Assembly (NCBI GenBank): GCA_016928975.1
Contig: JAFGJR010000207.1
Coordinates: 1-11,130 of the forward strand
DNA: 11,130 nt
Source: Sedimentisphaerales bacterium
GTDB lineage: Bacteria; Planctomycetota; Phycisphaerae; Sedimentisphaerales; SG8-4
Direction of reading: 5' to 3'
Part shown: positions 1-6,795 of the stretch, piece by piece
Position numbering within the stretch: the first letter of the stretch is position 1
Layout of the letters: every line of letters starts with the position of its first letter
Program-made: the position numbers and the translations under genes
Notes under the pieces: generated by a model
What the model saw: only the letters and a program-made list of their open reading frames with translations
Told to the model about the DNA's origin: nothing
Database searches by the model: none

Positions 1-474
1 GCCGTCGTCGGTGAAGCCGCGAGCCCCCGCCTCCGCCATCAGGCCCATCTCCGCCAGCTCGACGCCCTCGCGCTTCTTCGTGATCGCGCCCATGACGTAG
101 ACGTGGGTCTTTCTCGCCTGGCGCCCCTTGCGATGGACGTACTCGACGTCGGTCTCGCTCTCGATCGCGGGATTCGTGTTCGGCATGCAGACAACGGACG
201 TGAATCCGGCCGCCACCGCCGCCGCAGAGCCGCTGGCGATGGTCTCCTCTTCTTCATCGCCGGGCTCGCGGAAATGCACGTGCATGTCGATCAGGCCGGG
301 CGTCACGAGCTTGCCGGTGGCGTCGATCACCCGCGAGGCGGACTTCTCGATCCAGCCGTTGATCTGGCCCACCTCGGCGACCTTCTCATCGGCAATCAGG
401 ACGTCACACTCCTTGTCGAGACCGTTTGCCGGGTCGATGACCCGTCCGTGCTTGATTAGAAGCTGACCCGTCAT
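1..474 (-). CDS. pyrC: Dihydroorotase, N-terminal part (runs off the left edge)
   Basis: Dihydroorotase interconverts carbamoyl-aspartate and dihydroorotate, the third step of de novo pyrimidine synthesis in the cytoplasm. Only the first 158 residues are present. The N-terminus [15 protein letters not shown] is the usual amidohydrolase beta-sandwich start. [12 protein letters not shown] (63-74) carries the two metal-binding histidines (H65, H67) and the substrate-binding Arg69. MPNTNP (97-102) and GFTDDG (153-158) are further family signatures; the DDG aspartate is near the metal site in class I enzymes. The start ATG (474-472) is preceded by an AAGG ribosome-binding site about 6 bases upstream. 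The nearest upstream gene on the same strand is the phosphoesterase, 248 bp away, so its own promoter is likely. pyrR and pyrB lie 4 kb away in the opposite orientation, although these genes often sit together. Identification is secure; the C-terminus cannot be seen. Confidence 0.96.
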   Translation of the reverse strand, partial: MTGQLLIKHGRVIDPANGLDKECDVLIADEKVAEVGQINGWIEKSASRVIDATGKLVTPGLIDMHVHFREPGDEEEETIASGSAAAVAAGFTSVVCMPNTNPAIESETDVEYVHRKGRQARKTHVYVMGAITKKREGVELAEMGLMAEAGARGFTDDG

Positions 475-630
475 AGCGCACCTTATCCCTGTCAATCCAT
501 TGGACCGGCCCATTTGTACCGGAAATGCCTTGCGAAGGGAAGAGGTTTCCCGCCAGCCAGGCAGATCCTCCCTCGGCCAGAGGTTTCGCACGCGAACCCT
601 GGGCACCGGGAATGGGAGACCCTCCGAGTA

Positions 631-675
631 GGACGAGCGTCCCCGCTCGTCCAGGTCGTGCGGGGACGCACGACC
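631..675. repeat. Mirror pair of perfect 9-bp hairpins, REP/BIME-like
   Basis: Two hairpins stand one base apart. The first pairs 631-639 (GGACGAGCG) with 644-652 around the loop TCCC. The second pairs 654-662 (GGTCGTGCG) with 667-675 around the loop GGGA. The second is close to the reverse complement of the first: the arms differ at two positions, and both changes are compensated on the other arm, so each stem stays perfect. The loops are complementary. No T-run follows on either strand, so a simple intrinsic terminator is unlikely. The form resembles REP/BIME dispersed repeats, but a multicopy nature cannot be shown from one window. Confidence 0.7.
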
Positions 676-681
676 CGCTAA

Positions 682-709
682 GAGCGCTGACCCATTATCA
701 CCAGCGCTC
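682..709. other. Stem-loop just downstream of the phosphoesterase gene
   Basis: GAGCGCTG (682-689) pairs perfectly with CAGCGCTC (702-709) across a 12-base loop. It lies 14 bases beyond the stop codon of the minus-strand phosphoesterase gene, where a transcript-end or 3'-stabilising structure would be expected. No U-tract follows it, so it is not a canonical intrinsic terminator. With the two hairpins at 631-675 it makes three stems in about 80 bases. Confidence 0.45.
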
Positions 710-722
710 GGATGTCTTGCGA

Positions 723-2168
723 TCACTTCTCGGGCGCTGGCGGTGGATCAGGCATGGACGTGTCCGCCAGCCACTCGTCGGCGAGGACGCTCAGGTCGGC
801 GAAATCGACGCGGCAATCGCCGTTCAGATCGGCGGCCAGCGTGGAGGTGCATTTGCACAGAGAGAATGTGCCGTCCGTCGTATCGTCGATCTTCGGGTTG
901 CCGACCCCGACGATTCGCACGAGGCAGGAGTCCGAGTTCTCCATCGGGGTGGACCAGACGAATGTACCGCTGTTCTTCCCGTCGCCTGCGACCAGCCAGT
1001 TGGCGCCGCCATCGAGGGAGTATTCGACGATCACCTGTTTGACTTGCGCGCCTTCGATGGTCTTCCATCGAACCGTGTAGGGCTGGCCCGCCGGGACTCG
1101 CTCGCCGGGCCTGGGGCGAAGGACCACGACGTTCGGCGAGACCGTGTAGCTCCAGACATCGCCGGCCACATAGAGCGGCGGCGATATCGAGTTCATGTCC
1201 GCCCGCTCCATCCAGACCGTCGTCACGTTCAGGTCATTTACATTGACGAGCACGTACCCGTAGCGTCCCTCCACATGGCGCACCTGCTCCACGCTGAAGT
1301 CGCCGTTGTTGCCATCGTACGGCGGCGTCCATGTGTATAGCGGCGCGCCGGCTGTGGCCACAATGAACTGATGGATGTCGTTGTTCGGATCGCCGTCTCC
1401 GTCATCGACCCGGGCATGGTCATAGTAGTGATCGTGGCAGCAGAAGTACGTCCGGGCACCGGCGGCCTCCAGGCTCCACCAGAAGGCGTCGCGACGGTCA
1501 GGATGCGCATCCATACAATCGTAGTGCAGCGTGCGGAAGGCTTCTTCATGCCCAAATGCAAAGACGTGCGGCTTCACGTTGCTCTCGAGTTGAGAGTCAA
1601 GCCACTGCTGATTGACATAGTGCAGCGGACTGTAGTTCGTCCCGCCGTACTGGTCCAGGCCGACCACCAGCGCATTCTTATGGACAACGGAATAGGTCAT
1701 GTACTTCTCGCCGGCCGGCCCATTGTCGGGAAGCCTGTGTGTGGGACAATCGTCGTTCCCGAACACCCACAACCATCTCTGGCCGTAGTTGTCATTTGGG
1801 TCCGGCACTTCATCCGGAAGAGCATACCACATGTCGCCAATCTCGTGATTGCCCCGGCAGAGGTAGACGGGAATGCCCGCATCGTACAACGGCCGCATCA
1901 CCCGGGTCCACTCCCGCAACTGCCGCTCGAATTCCCGCGGACTGACGCCCGCGCCATAGACGAGATCGCCCGGGAAGATCAGAAAATCGATGTCCCGATG
2001 CAGAAGCTCGTGTGCCAGCTCACAAAGGGCCGTCTCATTGACACCCGTTTCCAGGCCTCCGCGGCTGTCGCCCGTAACGGCAAACCGCCAACTCCCTCCT
2101 GCCAGACACGTGGGGACAGCCAGCATCCAGGCGGCAATTGCTGAAATGAGGAGTCTGTTGCTGTGCAT
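723..2168 (-). CDS. Secreted metallophosphoesterase with Ig-like domain and dockerin repeat
   Basis: A 481-residue exported protein of the calcineurin-like phosphoesterase superfamily, predicted to hydrolyse phosphoester bonds with a two-metal centre; its substrate is unknown. A Sec signal peptide covers about residues 1-24. Metal-binding motifs follow in family order: GDSR (33-36), GDLVY (67-71), GNHE (106-109), FGHE (205-208) and CHDHYYDH (244-251), the last replacing the usual GHxH. Residues about 345-437 form an Ig-like module ([15 protein letters not shown], then YSLDGGANW) common in secreted planctomycete proteins. The C-terminus has one dockerin-like repeat, [20 protein letters not shown] (447-466), then a proline-rich tail. 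The ATG has a good GAGGGTG ribosome-binding site. It lies 144 bp downstream of the subtilase-like gene on the same strand, so the two may be co-transcribed. General function is confident; substrate is not. Confidence 0.9.
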   Translation of the reverse strand: MHSNRLLISAIAAWMLAVPTCLAGGSWRFAVTGDSRGGLETGVNETALCELAHELLHRDIDFLIFPGDLVYGAGVSPREFERQLREWTRVMRPLYDAGIPVYLCRGNHEIGDMWYALPDEVPDPNDNYGQRWLWVFGNDDCPTHRLPDNGPAGEKYMTYSVVHKNALVVGLDQYGGTNYSPLHYVNQQWLDSQLESNVKPHVFAFGHEEAFRTLHYDCMDAHPDRRDAFWWSLEAAGARTYFCCHDHYYDHARVDDGDGDPNNDIHQFIVATAGAPLYTWTPPYDGNNGDFSVEQVRHVEGRYGYVLVNVNDLNVTTVWMERADMNSISPPLYVAGDVWSYTVSPNVVVLRPRPGERVPAGQPYTVRWKTIEGAQVKQVIVEYSLDGGANWLVAGDGKNSGTFVWSTPMENSDSCLVRIVGVGNPKIDDTTDGTFSLCKCTSTLAADLNGDCRVDFADLSVLADEWLADTSMPDPPPAPEK

Positions 2169-2312
2169 CGCTCACCCTCTGTGTGTGGATGACGCCCACA
2201 TGGATCGCTGCCGTTCCAGGGGACAGGACTCGGGCGCAAGGCCTCATGGCAGGCAGAGCTGACCTCCGATCCCACTTCAGAGACGCCCGGATCATCCGGC
2301 CTGTCGCCGACC

Positions 2313-4061
2313 CTAATTGGTGACGCCGCCGATGTGCCAGTCCGCCTTGCGGTGGAGATGCGCGTATAGCACCTTCACGTCATCGACGTCGATGGACCCG
2401 TCCATGTTGATATCGCCGATCACGTATGCCTCCGGCGATTTCTGGCCTGCCACCAGGTTGTTCATCAGGATCTCCAGATCCTGCTCATTCACGATTCCGT
2501 CGGCATTCAAGTCCGCCCAGAGGATGTTCTTGTCCGCCTCGGGCTTGTCCTCAACGCTCCAGGCCAGCCCATACTGCTCACCCGGGAGGGCTCGCTCGCC
2601 GGGATTGCTGTACGTGACAACGATCGCGTAGGAGCTGTAGCCTGCCACCGTTTCCACGTGGACGTGCTCGACGTTGTCCAGCTTGCTGTCGCTGTGGTCC
2701 AGCAGGACACTTTCACTGGCGTCCTGCGGATTGACCGCCCGTACCTCCAGTCGAAGATCGGTGTCGCGGTGCGAGAGTCGCTCGAACGGGTACTCCTTCT
2801 GGTAGTGTCGATTCCAGACGAGAGTCACCGTCAGCATTTTGTTCACCGACTCATCGAGCGTGATCCGGTAGACCTGCTGAAGGACCTGGCTGCCATCGAG
2901 CTGGTTCAGGTCCCATCCGGCGAGCGCGACGTTGCCGGGATTGCCGCGCCCTGCCATCAGCAACTGGCGAGCACGCACGGCGTCCACCATCCCGGCGCCC
3001 TGGGCATAATCAAGGGGCATCTCGTGATCGTCGTCCCCCGTCAGCCGGCCCTTGTGCCAGAACGGCAGCTTCGCGGCCGACGTCATCAGGACGGCCTTCA
3101 ACAGGCAGTTGCCGCCTCCGGGCGAGAGGATGGCGTCCAGACGACCCTCCTGCCTGGCCGCCTGGATCAACAGCCCCGCCGCACCGGCCACGACCGGCGT
3201 CGAGTAGCTCGACCAGTTCCCGGAAGCCGTGTATCCGTGATCGCTCTGCGCCCCAGCGACAAGGCAGTTGCCCGGTGCGATCAGATCGGGTTTGCAGCGT
3301 CCATCGTCGGTCGGACCCCGGCTCGATTGCTCCGGATATGCCAGCGCAAAGTACGCCAGGTTCGTCGCAGGATCCTCGGCGTTGACCGAGCTGATGACAC
3401 CCACACCAATCGTGTTCGATCCCGCGCCGGGATACAGCGGCGGCTCCGACGCGTTGGTCCCGTTGCCGATACTCGCAATGACCGTCAGCCCCTCGTGCTC
3501 CGCCATCGATTCCATTCCCCGCGTCCACCAGCCATCGAATGCCGTGCCGAAGCTGGCTGCCACGAGATCGACCAGCGGTCTGACCTGCCCGTGCACATAC
3601 TGGGTGATGAAATGCCGCAACTCGAAGATGTGTCCCTCCGCCGCCGGCACAGCACCCTGGTACCAGAATGGCTCGAGGTTCGCCGCAATTCCCAGCGGGT
3701 CTTCCCCGAAGAGAATGGAGCAGATGGCGGTCTCGTGCGGCGAGACCCCGGCCGCCACTTCGCCGTCGTCGTAGAAATGGAACTTCGTGTTCTGAAAGCA
3801 ACTGTGGTTGGTGTTGGGGCGATAGTCGTATTGCGGCTCATCGTTCTGGGTGAAGCTGCGACAGACAATCCCGATCCGCACGCCGGCCCCCGTCAGGCTG
3901 GAATCCAGGCTCCGCAAGGCGGTGATCCCCGCCCAGTTGAGGGCCTGCGGCTGAAGAACAGAGCCACTCTGCGCCGTCGCCCTGCCGGCGATAGCCACCG
4001 ACCCTATCAGCCAGGCCGCGATCCACAGCGTTGCGACAGATAATCTCGACTTCTGTATCAT
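2313..4061 (-). CDS. Secreted subtilase-family (S8) protein with two dockerin repeats, catalytic Asp apparently replaced
   Basis: A 582-residue exported protein of peptidase family S8. The signal peptide ends near ATA-QSG (residue 30). Subtilase landmarks are present: PHETAICSILFG (108-119) with His109 in the HGT position, ASIGN (196-200) with the oxyanion Asn200, and SSYSTPVVAGAAGLL (284-298) with Ser285 in the GTSxATP position. The first triad motif, normally VxIAVIDSG, reads VRIGIVCRSF (61-70), putting Cys67 where the catalytic Asp belongs. Residues about 370-500 form a beta-rich domain (LTVTLVWNRHY, then DTDLRLEV) like the C-terminal domain of KP-43-type subtilases. Two dockerin-like repeats, DLNADGIVNEQDL (517-529) and DINMDGSIDVDDV (550-562), close the protein. 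The start has GGGAG close upstream. It may be weakly active or non-catalytic. The fold call is confident, the protease activity is not. Confidence 0.88.
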   Translation of the reverse strand: MIQKSRLSVATLWIAAWLIGSVAIAGRATAQSGSVLQPQALNWAGITALRSLDSSLTGAGVRIGIVCRSFTQNDEPQYDYRPNTNHSCFQNTKFHFYDDGEVAAGVSPHETAICSILFGEDPLGIAANLEPFWYQGAVPAAEGHIFELRHFITQYVHGQVRPLVDLVAASFGTAFDGWWTRGMESMAEHEGLTVIASIGNGTNASEPPLYPGAGSNTIGVGVISSVNAEDPATNLAYFALAYPEQSSRGPTDDGRCKPDLIAPGNCLVAGAQSDHGYTASGNWSSYSTPVVAGAAGLLIQAARQEGRLDAILSPGGGNCLLKAVLMTSAAKLPFWHKGRLTGDDDHEMPLDYAQGAGMVDAVRARQLLMAGRGNPGNVALAGWDLNQLDGSQVLQQVYRITLDESVNKMLTVTLVWNRHYQKEYPFERLSHRDTDLRLEVRAVNPQDASESVLLDHSDSKLDNVEHVHVETVAGYSSYAIVVTYSNPGERALPGEQYGLAWSVEDKPEADKNILWADLNADGIVNEQDLEILMNNLVAGQKSPEAYVIGDINMDGSIDVDDVKVLYAHLHRKADWHIGGVTN

Positions 4062-4493
4062 CTGCTCCCAAAGCCTTAACCGTGGCGGAAAATGCCCTCT
4101 GGCACGCCCTACCCCTGTTCCCCCAGAATGCTGATCTCCCTCGTGGAGAAGCCCGGCTCAGTCAGTGCCTGCCGAGGTCCGTCCTCCTTGGGACTCGCTT
4201 GATCATACCAGAATGCGCCTTCTGTTTCAAGCAAATTCCGCCTGCACGACCCATCATACCATCTCTGGCAGTACTGACAAAGCAGATTCTTGGAATCCGG
4301 GCGGGAACGTCCCATCTTACCGGACGGTCCGCCGCCGGGACCGTCATGCGTGGCGGGCGCCCGGCGGTGACCTGGGATCAAGTGCCTGCCAGACTGCGAT
4401 TATTAGGCTTGCCTTACCGGACGGCGGTCGATATAGTCGGTGACCGTCGGTGGTTGACAAGGAGCAAGTGATAGTTGAACAACGGATGCGGAC
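4062..4493. other. Divergent intergenic region between the subtilase-like gene and pyrR
   Basis: These 432 bases separate two divergently transcribed genes and hold no gene I can support. Short open frames here lack family motifs and ribosome-binding sites. The pyrR side has a plausible promoter (4409-4437). A GC-rich hairpin pairs GACGGTCC (4323-4330) with GGACCGTC (4338-4345) around a 7-base loop. I looked for a PyrR-binding anti-antiterminator stem-loop and a leader terminator before pyrR and saw neither. No clear promoter was found for the subtilase-like gene. Confidence 0.6.
4409..4437 (+). promoter_or_regulatory. Candidate sigma-70 promoter for pyrR-pyrB
   Basis: TTGCCT (4409-4414) and TATAGT (4432-4437) are separated by 17 bases, the preferred spacing. 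Transcription would start near 4444, giving a leader of about 50 nt before the pyrR ATG. That is too short for a Bacillus-type PyrR attenuator, so any PyrR control here would have to act differently, for example on translation. Confidence 0.5.
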
Positions 4494-5021
4494 ATGGTAG
4501 TACTTCTTGACGCCGGACAGATCGATCGGATCCTGCATGACGTGGCAGGCGAAATCGCGACCAAGACCCCGCCGGAGCACGATCTGGCGATCATCGGCAT
4601 TCGCAGTCGCGGCGAAATCCTCGCCCAGAGACTGGCCAATTGCCTCTCGCAGCAGCTTGGGAAGTCCATCCCGTGCGGCACCCTGGACATCACGCTCTAC
4701 CGGGACGACCTCAATACCCCTCATGGGAGCGGCCAGCCGCAGGTGCGCACGACGGAGATTGGGTTTGACGTTGACGGCAAGACCATCATTCTGGTGGATG
4801 ATGTGTTATATACGGGCCGGTCCGCCCGCGCCGCCATGGACGCCCTGATCGACCTGGGGCGACCCACGGCGATCCGCCTGGCGGTCCTCGTGGAACGGGC
4901 CGGAAGAGAGCTGCCCATCCAGGCCGACTACGCCGGCTGCGCCGCCGACGTAGAGCCTCAGCGATCCGTTCAGGTCAGCCTCGTCGAGTCGGATGGCAAA
5001 GATGAGGTCATTGTCGAGTAG
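4494..5021 (+). CDS. pyrR: Bifunctional pyrimidine operon regulator / uracil phosphoribosyltransferase PyrR
   Basis: PyrR is a type I phosphoribosyltransferase homologue that binds pyr mRNA in response to UMP in many bacteria and has uracil phosphoribosyltransferase activity. This 175-residue protein has the family length. The PRPP-binding loop TIILVDDVLYTGR (97-109) is intact. GIRSRGEIL (35-43), GTLDITLYRDDL (62-73) and RELPIQADYAG (138-148) are further PyrR signatures. The segment usually read as DRGHRELP is ERAGRELP here, so the histidine is lost. The ATG at 4494 is the only sensible start, since an in-frame stop lies at 4476-4478. Its ribosome-binding site is weak; the nearest AAGGAG is about 30 bases upstream. 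pyrB follows after 6 bp, so the two form an operon. Confidence 0.95.
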   Translation: MVVLLDAGQIDRILHDVAGEIATKTPPEHDLAIIGIRSRGEILAQRLANCLSQQLGKSIPCGTLDITLYRDDLNTPHGSGQPQVRTTEIGFDVDGKTIILVDDVLYTGRSARAAMDALIDLGRPTAIRLAVLVERAGRELPIQADYAGCAADVEPQRSVQVSLVESDGKDEVIVE

Positions 5022-5027
5022 GGACAC

Positions 5028-6056
5028 ATGAACCGCATCCTCGAGATTGTGGAGCGGCACACCGGCGGAGCCGGGAAACGGCGTGGTGCGACGATGTCGA
5101 TCATCCATAGAGAAAAACAGGTCAAGTGGCAGCGCAAGCATCTGCTCGGCCTCCACGATCTGACGGTCGAGGAGATCCTGTACATCATGGACACCGCCAA
5201 GGGCTTCGAGCAGTTCAGTGCGCGGTCCGTCAAGAAGGCCCCCCCACTGCGCGGCAAGGTGGTCGTCAACCTGTTCTTCGAGGATAGCACCCGGACGCGG
5301 AACAGCTTCTCCCTGGCGGCCAGCCGGCTCAGCGCCGACGTCGTCGAATTCACCCAGAAGAACAGCTCCGTCAGCAAGGGCGAGACTCTGCTCGACACCG
5401 CGCGGAACCTGGAGGCGATGGGGATCGATATCGTCGTGATCCGCCACAACGCCGCCGGCGCTCCCAAGTTCCTCAGCAGGAGCATCAAGGCCTGCGTCGT
5501 CAACGCCGGTGACGGGTACTGCGAGCACCCCACCCAGGGGCTCCTCGACGTATACACGATCCGCCAGATCAAAGGGTCGCTGGAGGGTCTCAAGATCGCC
5601 ATCGTCGGCGACATCGCCCATTCCCGCGTCGCGCGCAGCGACATGTGGGCGATGACCAAGCTCGGCGCCGAGGTCACGTTCGTCGGTCCGCCCACCCTCA
5701 TGCCCGCCGAGGTGAGCCGGCTGCCCGTGAAAGTCAGCTACTCGCTCGACAAGGTCATCGAGCAGGTGGACGTGGTGAACATGCTGCGAATCCAGTTCGA
5801 GCGGCTCGGCGGCAACCCCTTCCCCTCCATCCGCGAGTACTCCCATTACTTTGGCCTGACCGTCGAGCGGATGAGGCGCGCCAAGCCGGACATCCTCGTG
5901 ATGCACCCCGGCCCGATCAATCGCGGCCTGGAAATGGAAAGCGAAGTCGCCGACGGCCAGAACAGCGTCATCCTCCAGCAAGTCAAAAACGGCATCGCCA
6001 TCCGAATGGCCGTCCTCTTCCTGGTCAACCAAGCCGCCGCCGAAACCCCCGCGTGA
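5028..6056 (+). CDS. pyrB: Aspartate carbamoyltransferase, catalytic chain
   Basis: This enzyme joins carbamoyl phosphate and aspartate, the committed step of pyrimidine synthesis. Motifs run in order: FFEDSTRTRNSF (carbamoyl-phosphate site), SVSKGETLLDTARNLE, IRHNAAGAP, NAGDGYCEHPTQGLLD, GDIAHSRVARSDMW, NMLRIQFERLGG and MHPGPINRGLEMESE, then the C-terminal helix QQVKNGIAIRMAVLFLVN. The catalytic chain is complete. The longest frame gives 342 residues. A second ATG at 5094 (MSIIHREKQVKWQRKHLLGL) gives 320, nearer the usual 300-320, and may be the true start; neither has a strong ribosome-binding site. It lies 6 bp after pyrR. The last 30 codons recur at 6796-6887, so the current 3' end may have been replaced during an insertion. 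No pyrC follows it, unlike in many bacteria. Confidence 0.96.
   Translation: MNRILEIVERHTGGAGKRRGATMSIIHREKQVKWQRKHLLGLHDLTVEEILYIMDTAKGFEQFSARSVKKAPPLRGKVVVNLFFEDSTRTRNSFSLAASRLSADVVEFTQKNSSVSKGETLLDTARNLEAMGIDIVVIRHNAAGAPKFLSRSIKACVVNAGDGYCEHPTQGLLDVYTIRQIKGSLEGLKIAIVGDIAHSRVARSDMWAMTKLGAEVTFVGPPTLMPAEVSRLPVKVSYSLDKVIEQVDVVNMLRIQFERLGGNPFPSIREYSHYFGLTVERMRRAKPDILVMHPGPINRGLEMESEVADGQNSVILQQVKNGIAIRMAVLFLVNQAAAETPA
5965..6056 (+). repeat. Left copy of the 92-bp direct repeat (3' end of pyrB, attL-like)
   Basis: This segment is codons 313-342 plus the stop of the intact pyrB. It aligns without gaps to 6796-6887, offset exactly 831 bp. Bases 5965-5993 are identical to 6796-6824; the next 63 bases differ at 13 sites. 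A sharp identical core followed by a diverged but still coding tail is the pattern left when an element recombines inside a gene and restores it with its own 3' end. Confidence 0.9.
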
Positions 6057-6093
6057 TAGGCCGCAGGCACTACTGGCGATTACGGTGATGCGA

Positions 6094-6285
6094 TTATGGG
6101 TTCCGTGGTCGTTTTCCAGCAGTTGCCGAAAGTCGTTTCGGTTTCCGCGTAACCACCCGGCGGCCGGACTCCTTCTCGATCCGTTTCAGATCGGCACATA
6201 TCTTCTTCAAATCGTAGCCGAAGCGACGAGCATGCTCATCCCGTGCCTTCCAGATTTCTTCCAGTATCGGATCAGACGCTTTCAT
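6094..6285 (-). CDS. Small antitoxin-like partner of the PIN-domain toxin
   Basis: A 63-residue, strongly basic protein beginning MKASDPILEEIWKARDEHA and ending in a Lys/Arg-rich tail. I recognise the style (acidic helical start, an ARDEHARRFGYDL helix, then ESGRRVV) from small proteins commonly encoded beside this PIN subfamily, and so call it the likely antitoxin. It would bind and block the toxin and perhaps autoregulate the pair; no standard DNA-binding fold can be named. The ATG at 6285 has GGAG 7 bases upstream and overlaps the 3' end of the toxin gene by 14 bp, implying translational coupling. An upstream in-frame start at 6333 lies deep in the toxin gene and is less likely. It converges on pyrB with 37 bp between stop codons and no obvious terminator. 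Confidence 0.7.
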   Translation of the reverse strand: MKASDPILEEIWKARDEHARRFGYDLKKICADLKRIEKESGRRVVTRKPKRLSATAGKRPRNP

Positions 6286-6760
6286 AATCGATCTCCAGGA
6301 GTTCTTCGGGTGTGCAGATGACCGGGCACTCACACCCGAAACGCGATACGACTCTCATCACATCCGATTTCATCCTGGCGTTGTTGATGTGACGGAAGTT
6401 CCAGGTCAGCAGATAGTCCATCTGATTCGTCGAGGCCAGAGCAATGTGAAGGGCATCCTCCGGATACTGTGCCGGGATGGGACCGCCCTTGACGAGAGCC
6501 TCCGCCAACTCCATCGTTTGATCCGTCGTTCCCAGCAACGGAATGCCCTTGAGGGCCAGCTCTCGTTTTCTGATTGCCTCAGGCTCCCCGCGTTGCGATT
6601 CCTGTAGAACCAAGGCAGACACACGGAGAGCGTACTTCTGACGCTCCGTCTCCCACCAGTCCCGCGTGATCTGTTGCCGGCCTGCTATAATCAGGTCCCG
6701 ACTGGGACGACCCGTGTAGTAGCCCACAATACTCGTCTCAACATACAACAACGGTTTCAT
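6272..6760 (-). CDS. PIN-domain (VapC-like) toxin
   Basis: A 162-residue protein of the PIN ribonuclease fold; such toxins cleave RNA with a Mg2+-dependent acidic cluster. The start YVETSIVGYYTGRPSRD places Glu8 where VapC usually has Asp, a feature I associate with one PIN subfamily. Other likely active-site residues are Glu54 (VLQESQRG), Glu101/Asp102 (EDALHIALAS) and Asn121 in LLTWNFRHINN. The gene comes first and overlaps the small antitoxin-like gene, the reverse of the usual vapBC order. The pair lies between the two copies of the pyrB 3' end. The only promoter-like element is an extended -10 immediately upstream, suggesting a very short or absent leader. Family call is good; the RNA target is unknown. 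Confidence 0.85.
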   Translation of the reverse strand: MKPLLYVETSIVGYYTGRPSRDLIIAGRQQITRDWWETERQKYALRVSALVLQESQRGEPEAIRKRELALKGIPLLGTTDQTMELAEALVKGGPIPAQYPEDALHIALASTNQMDYLLTWNFRHINNARMKSDVMRVVSRFGCECPVICTPEELLEIDYESV

Positions 6761-6766
6761 ACTCTC

Positions 6767-6775
6767 ATCTTACCA
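6767..6775 (-). promoter_or_regulatory. Extended -10 element for the toxin-antitoxin pair
   Basis: On the minus strand the sequence reads TGGTAAGAT, an extended -10 (TGN plus TAAGAT). It sits 6 bases before the toxin ATG, so transcription would begin at or next to the start codon, giving a leaderless message. The -35 region is poor. A weak GAGAG just before the ATG could alternatively act as a ribosome-binding site from a promoter further upstream. Confidence 0.35.
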
Positions 6776-6795
6776 GAACACCTCCCTGAAAGCAC

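Noticed and set aside
490..495. TTGACA on the minus strand just before pyrC
   Set aside because: A -10 at proper spacing would fall inside the pyrC coding sequence and none is present there.
525..1340. Long plus-strand open frame of 271 codons opposite the phosphoesterase gene
   Set aside because: It is antisense to a gene with clear family motifs and crosses the hairpin repeat; its product shows no domain.
2287..2299. CCGGATCATCCGG palindrome between the subtilase-like and phosphoesterase genes
   Set aside because: A single-base centre cannot form a hairpin, and one short GC-rich palindrome is weak evidence for an operator.
2658..4043. 461-codon plus-strand open frame opposite the subtilase-like gene
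   Set aside because: It mirrors a GC-rich coding strand; the minus-strand frame has a signal peptide, S8 motifs and dockerin repeats.
4806..6032. 408-codon minus-strand open frame opposite pyrB
   Set aside because: The plus-strand frame has every aspartate carbamoyltransferase motif; the antisense product is a compositional shadow.
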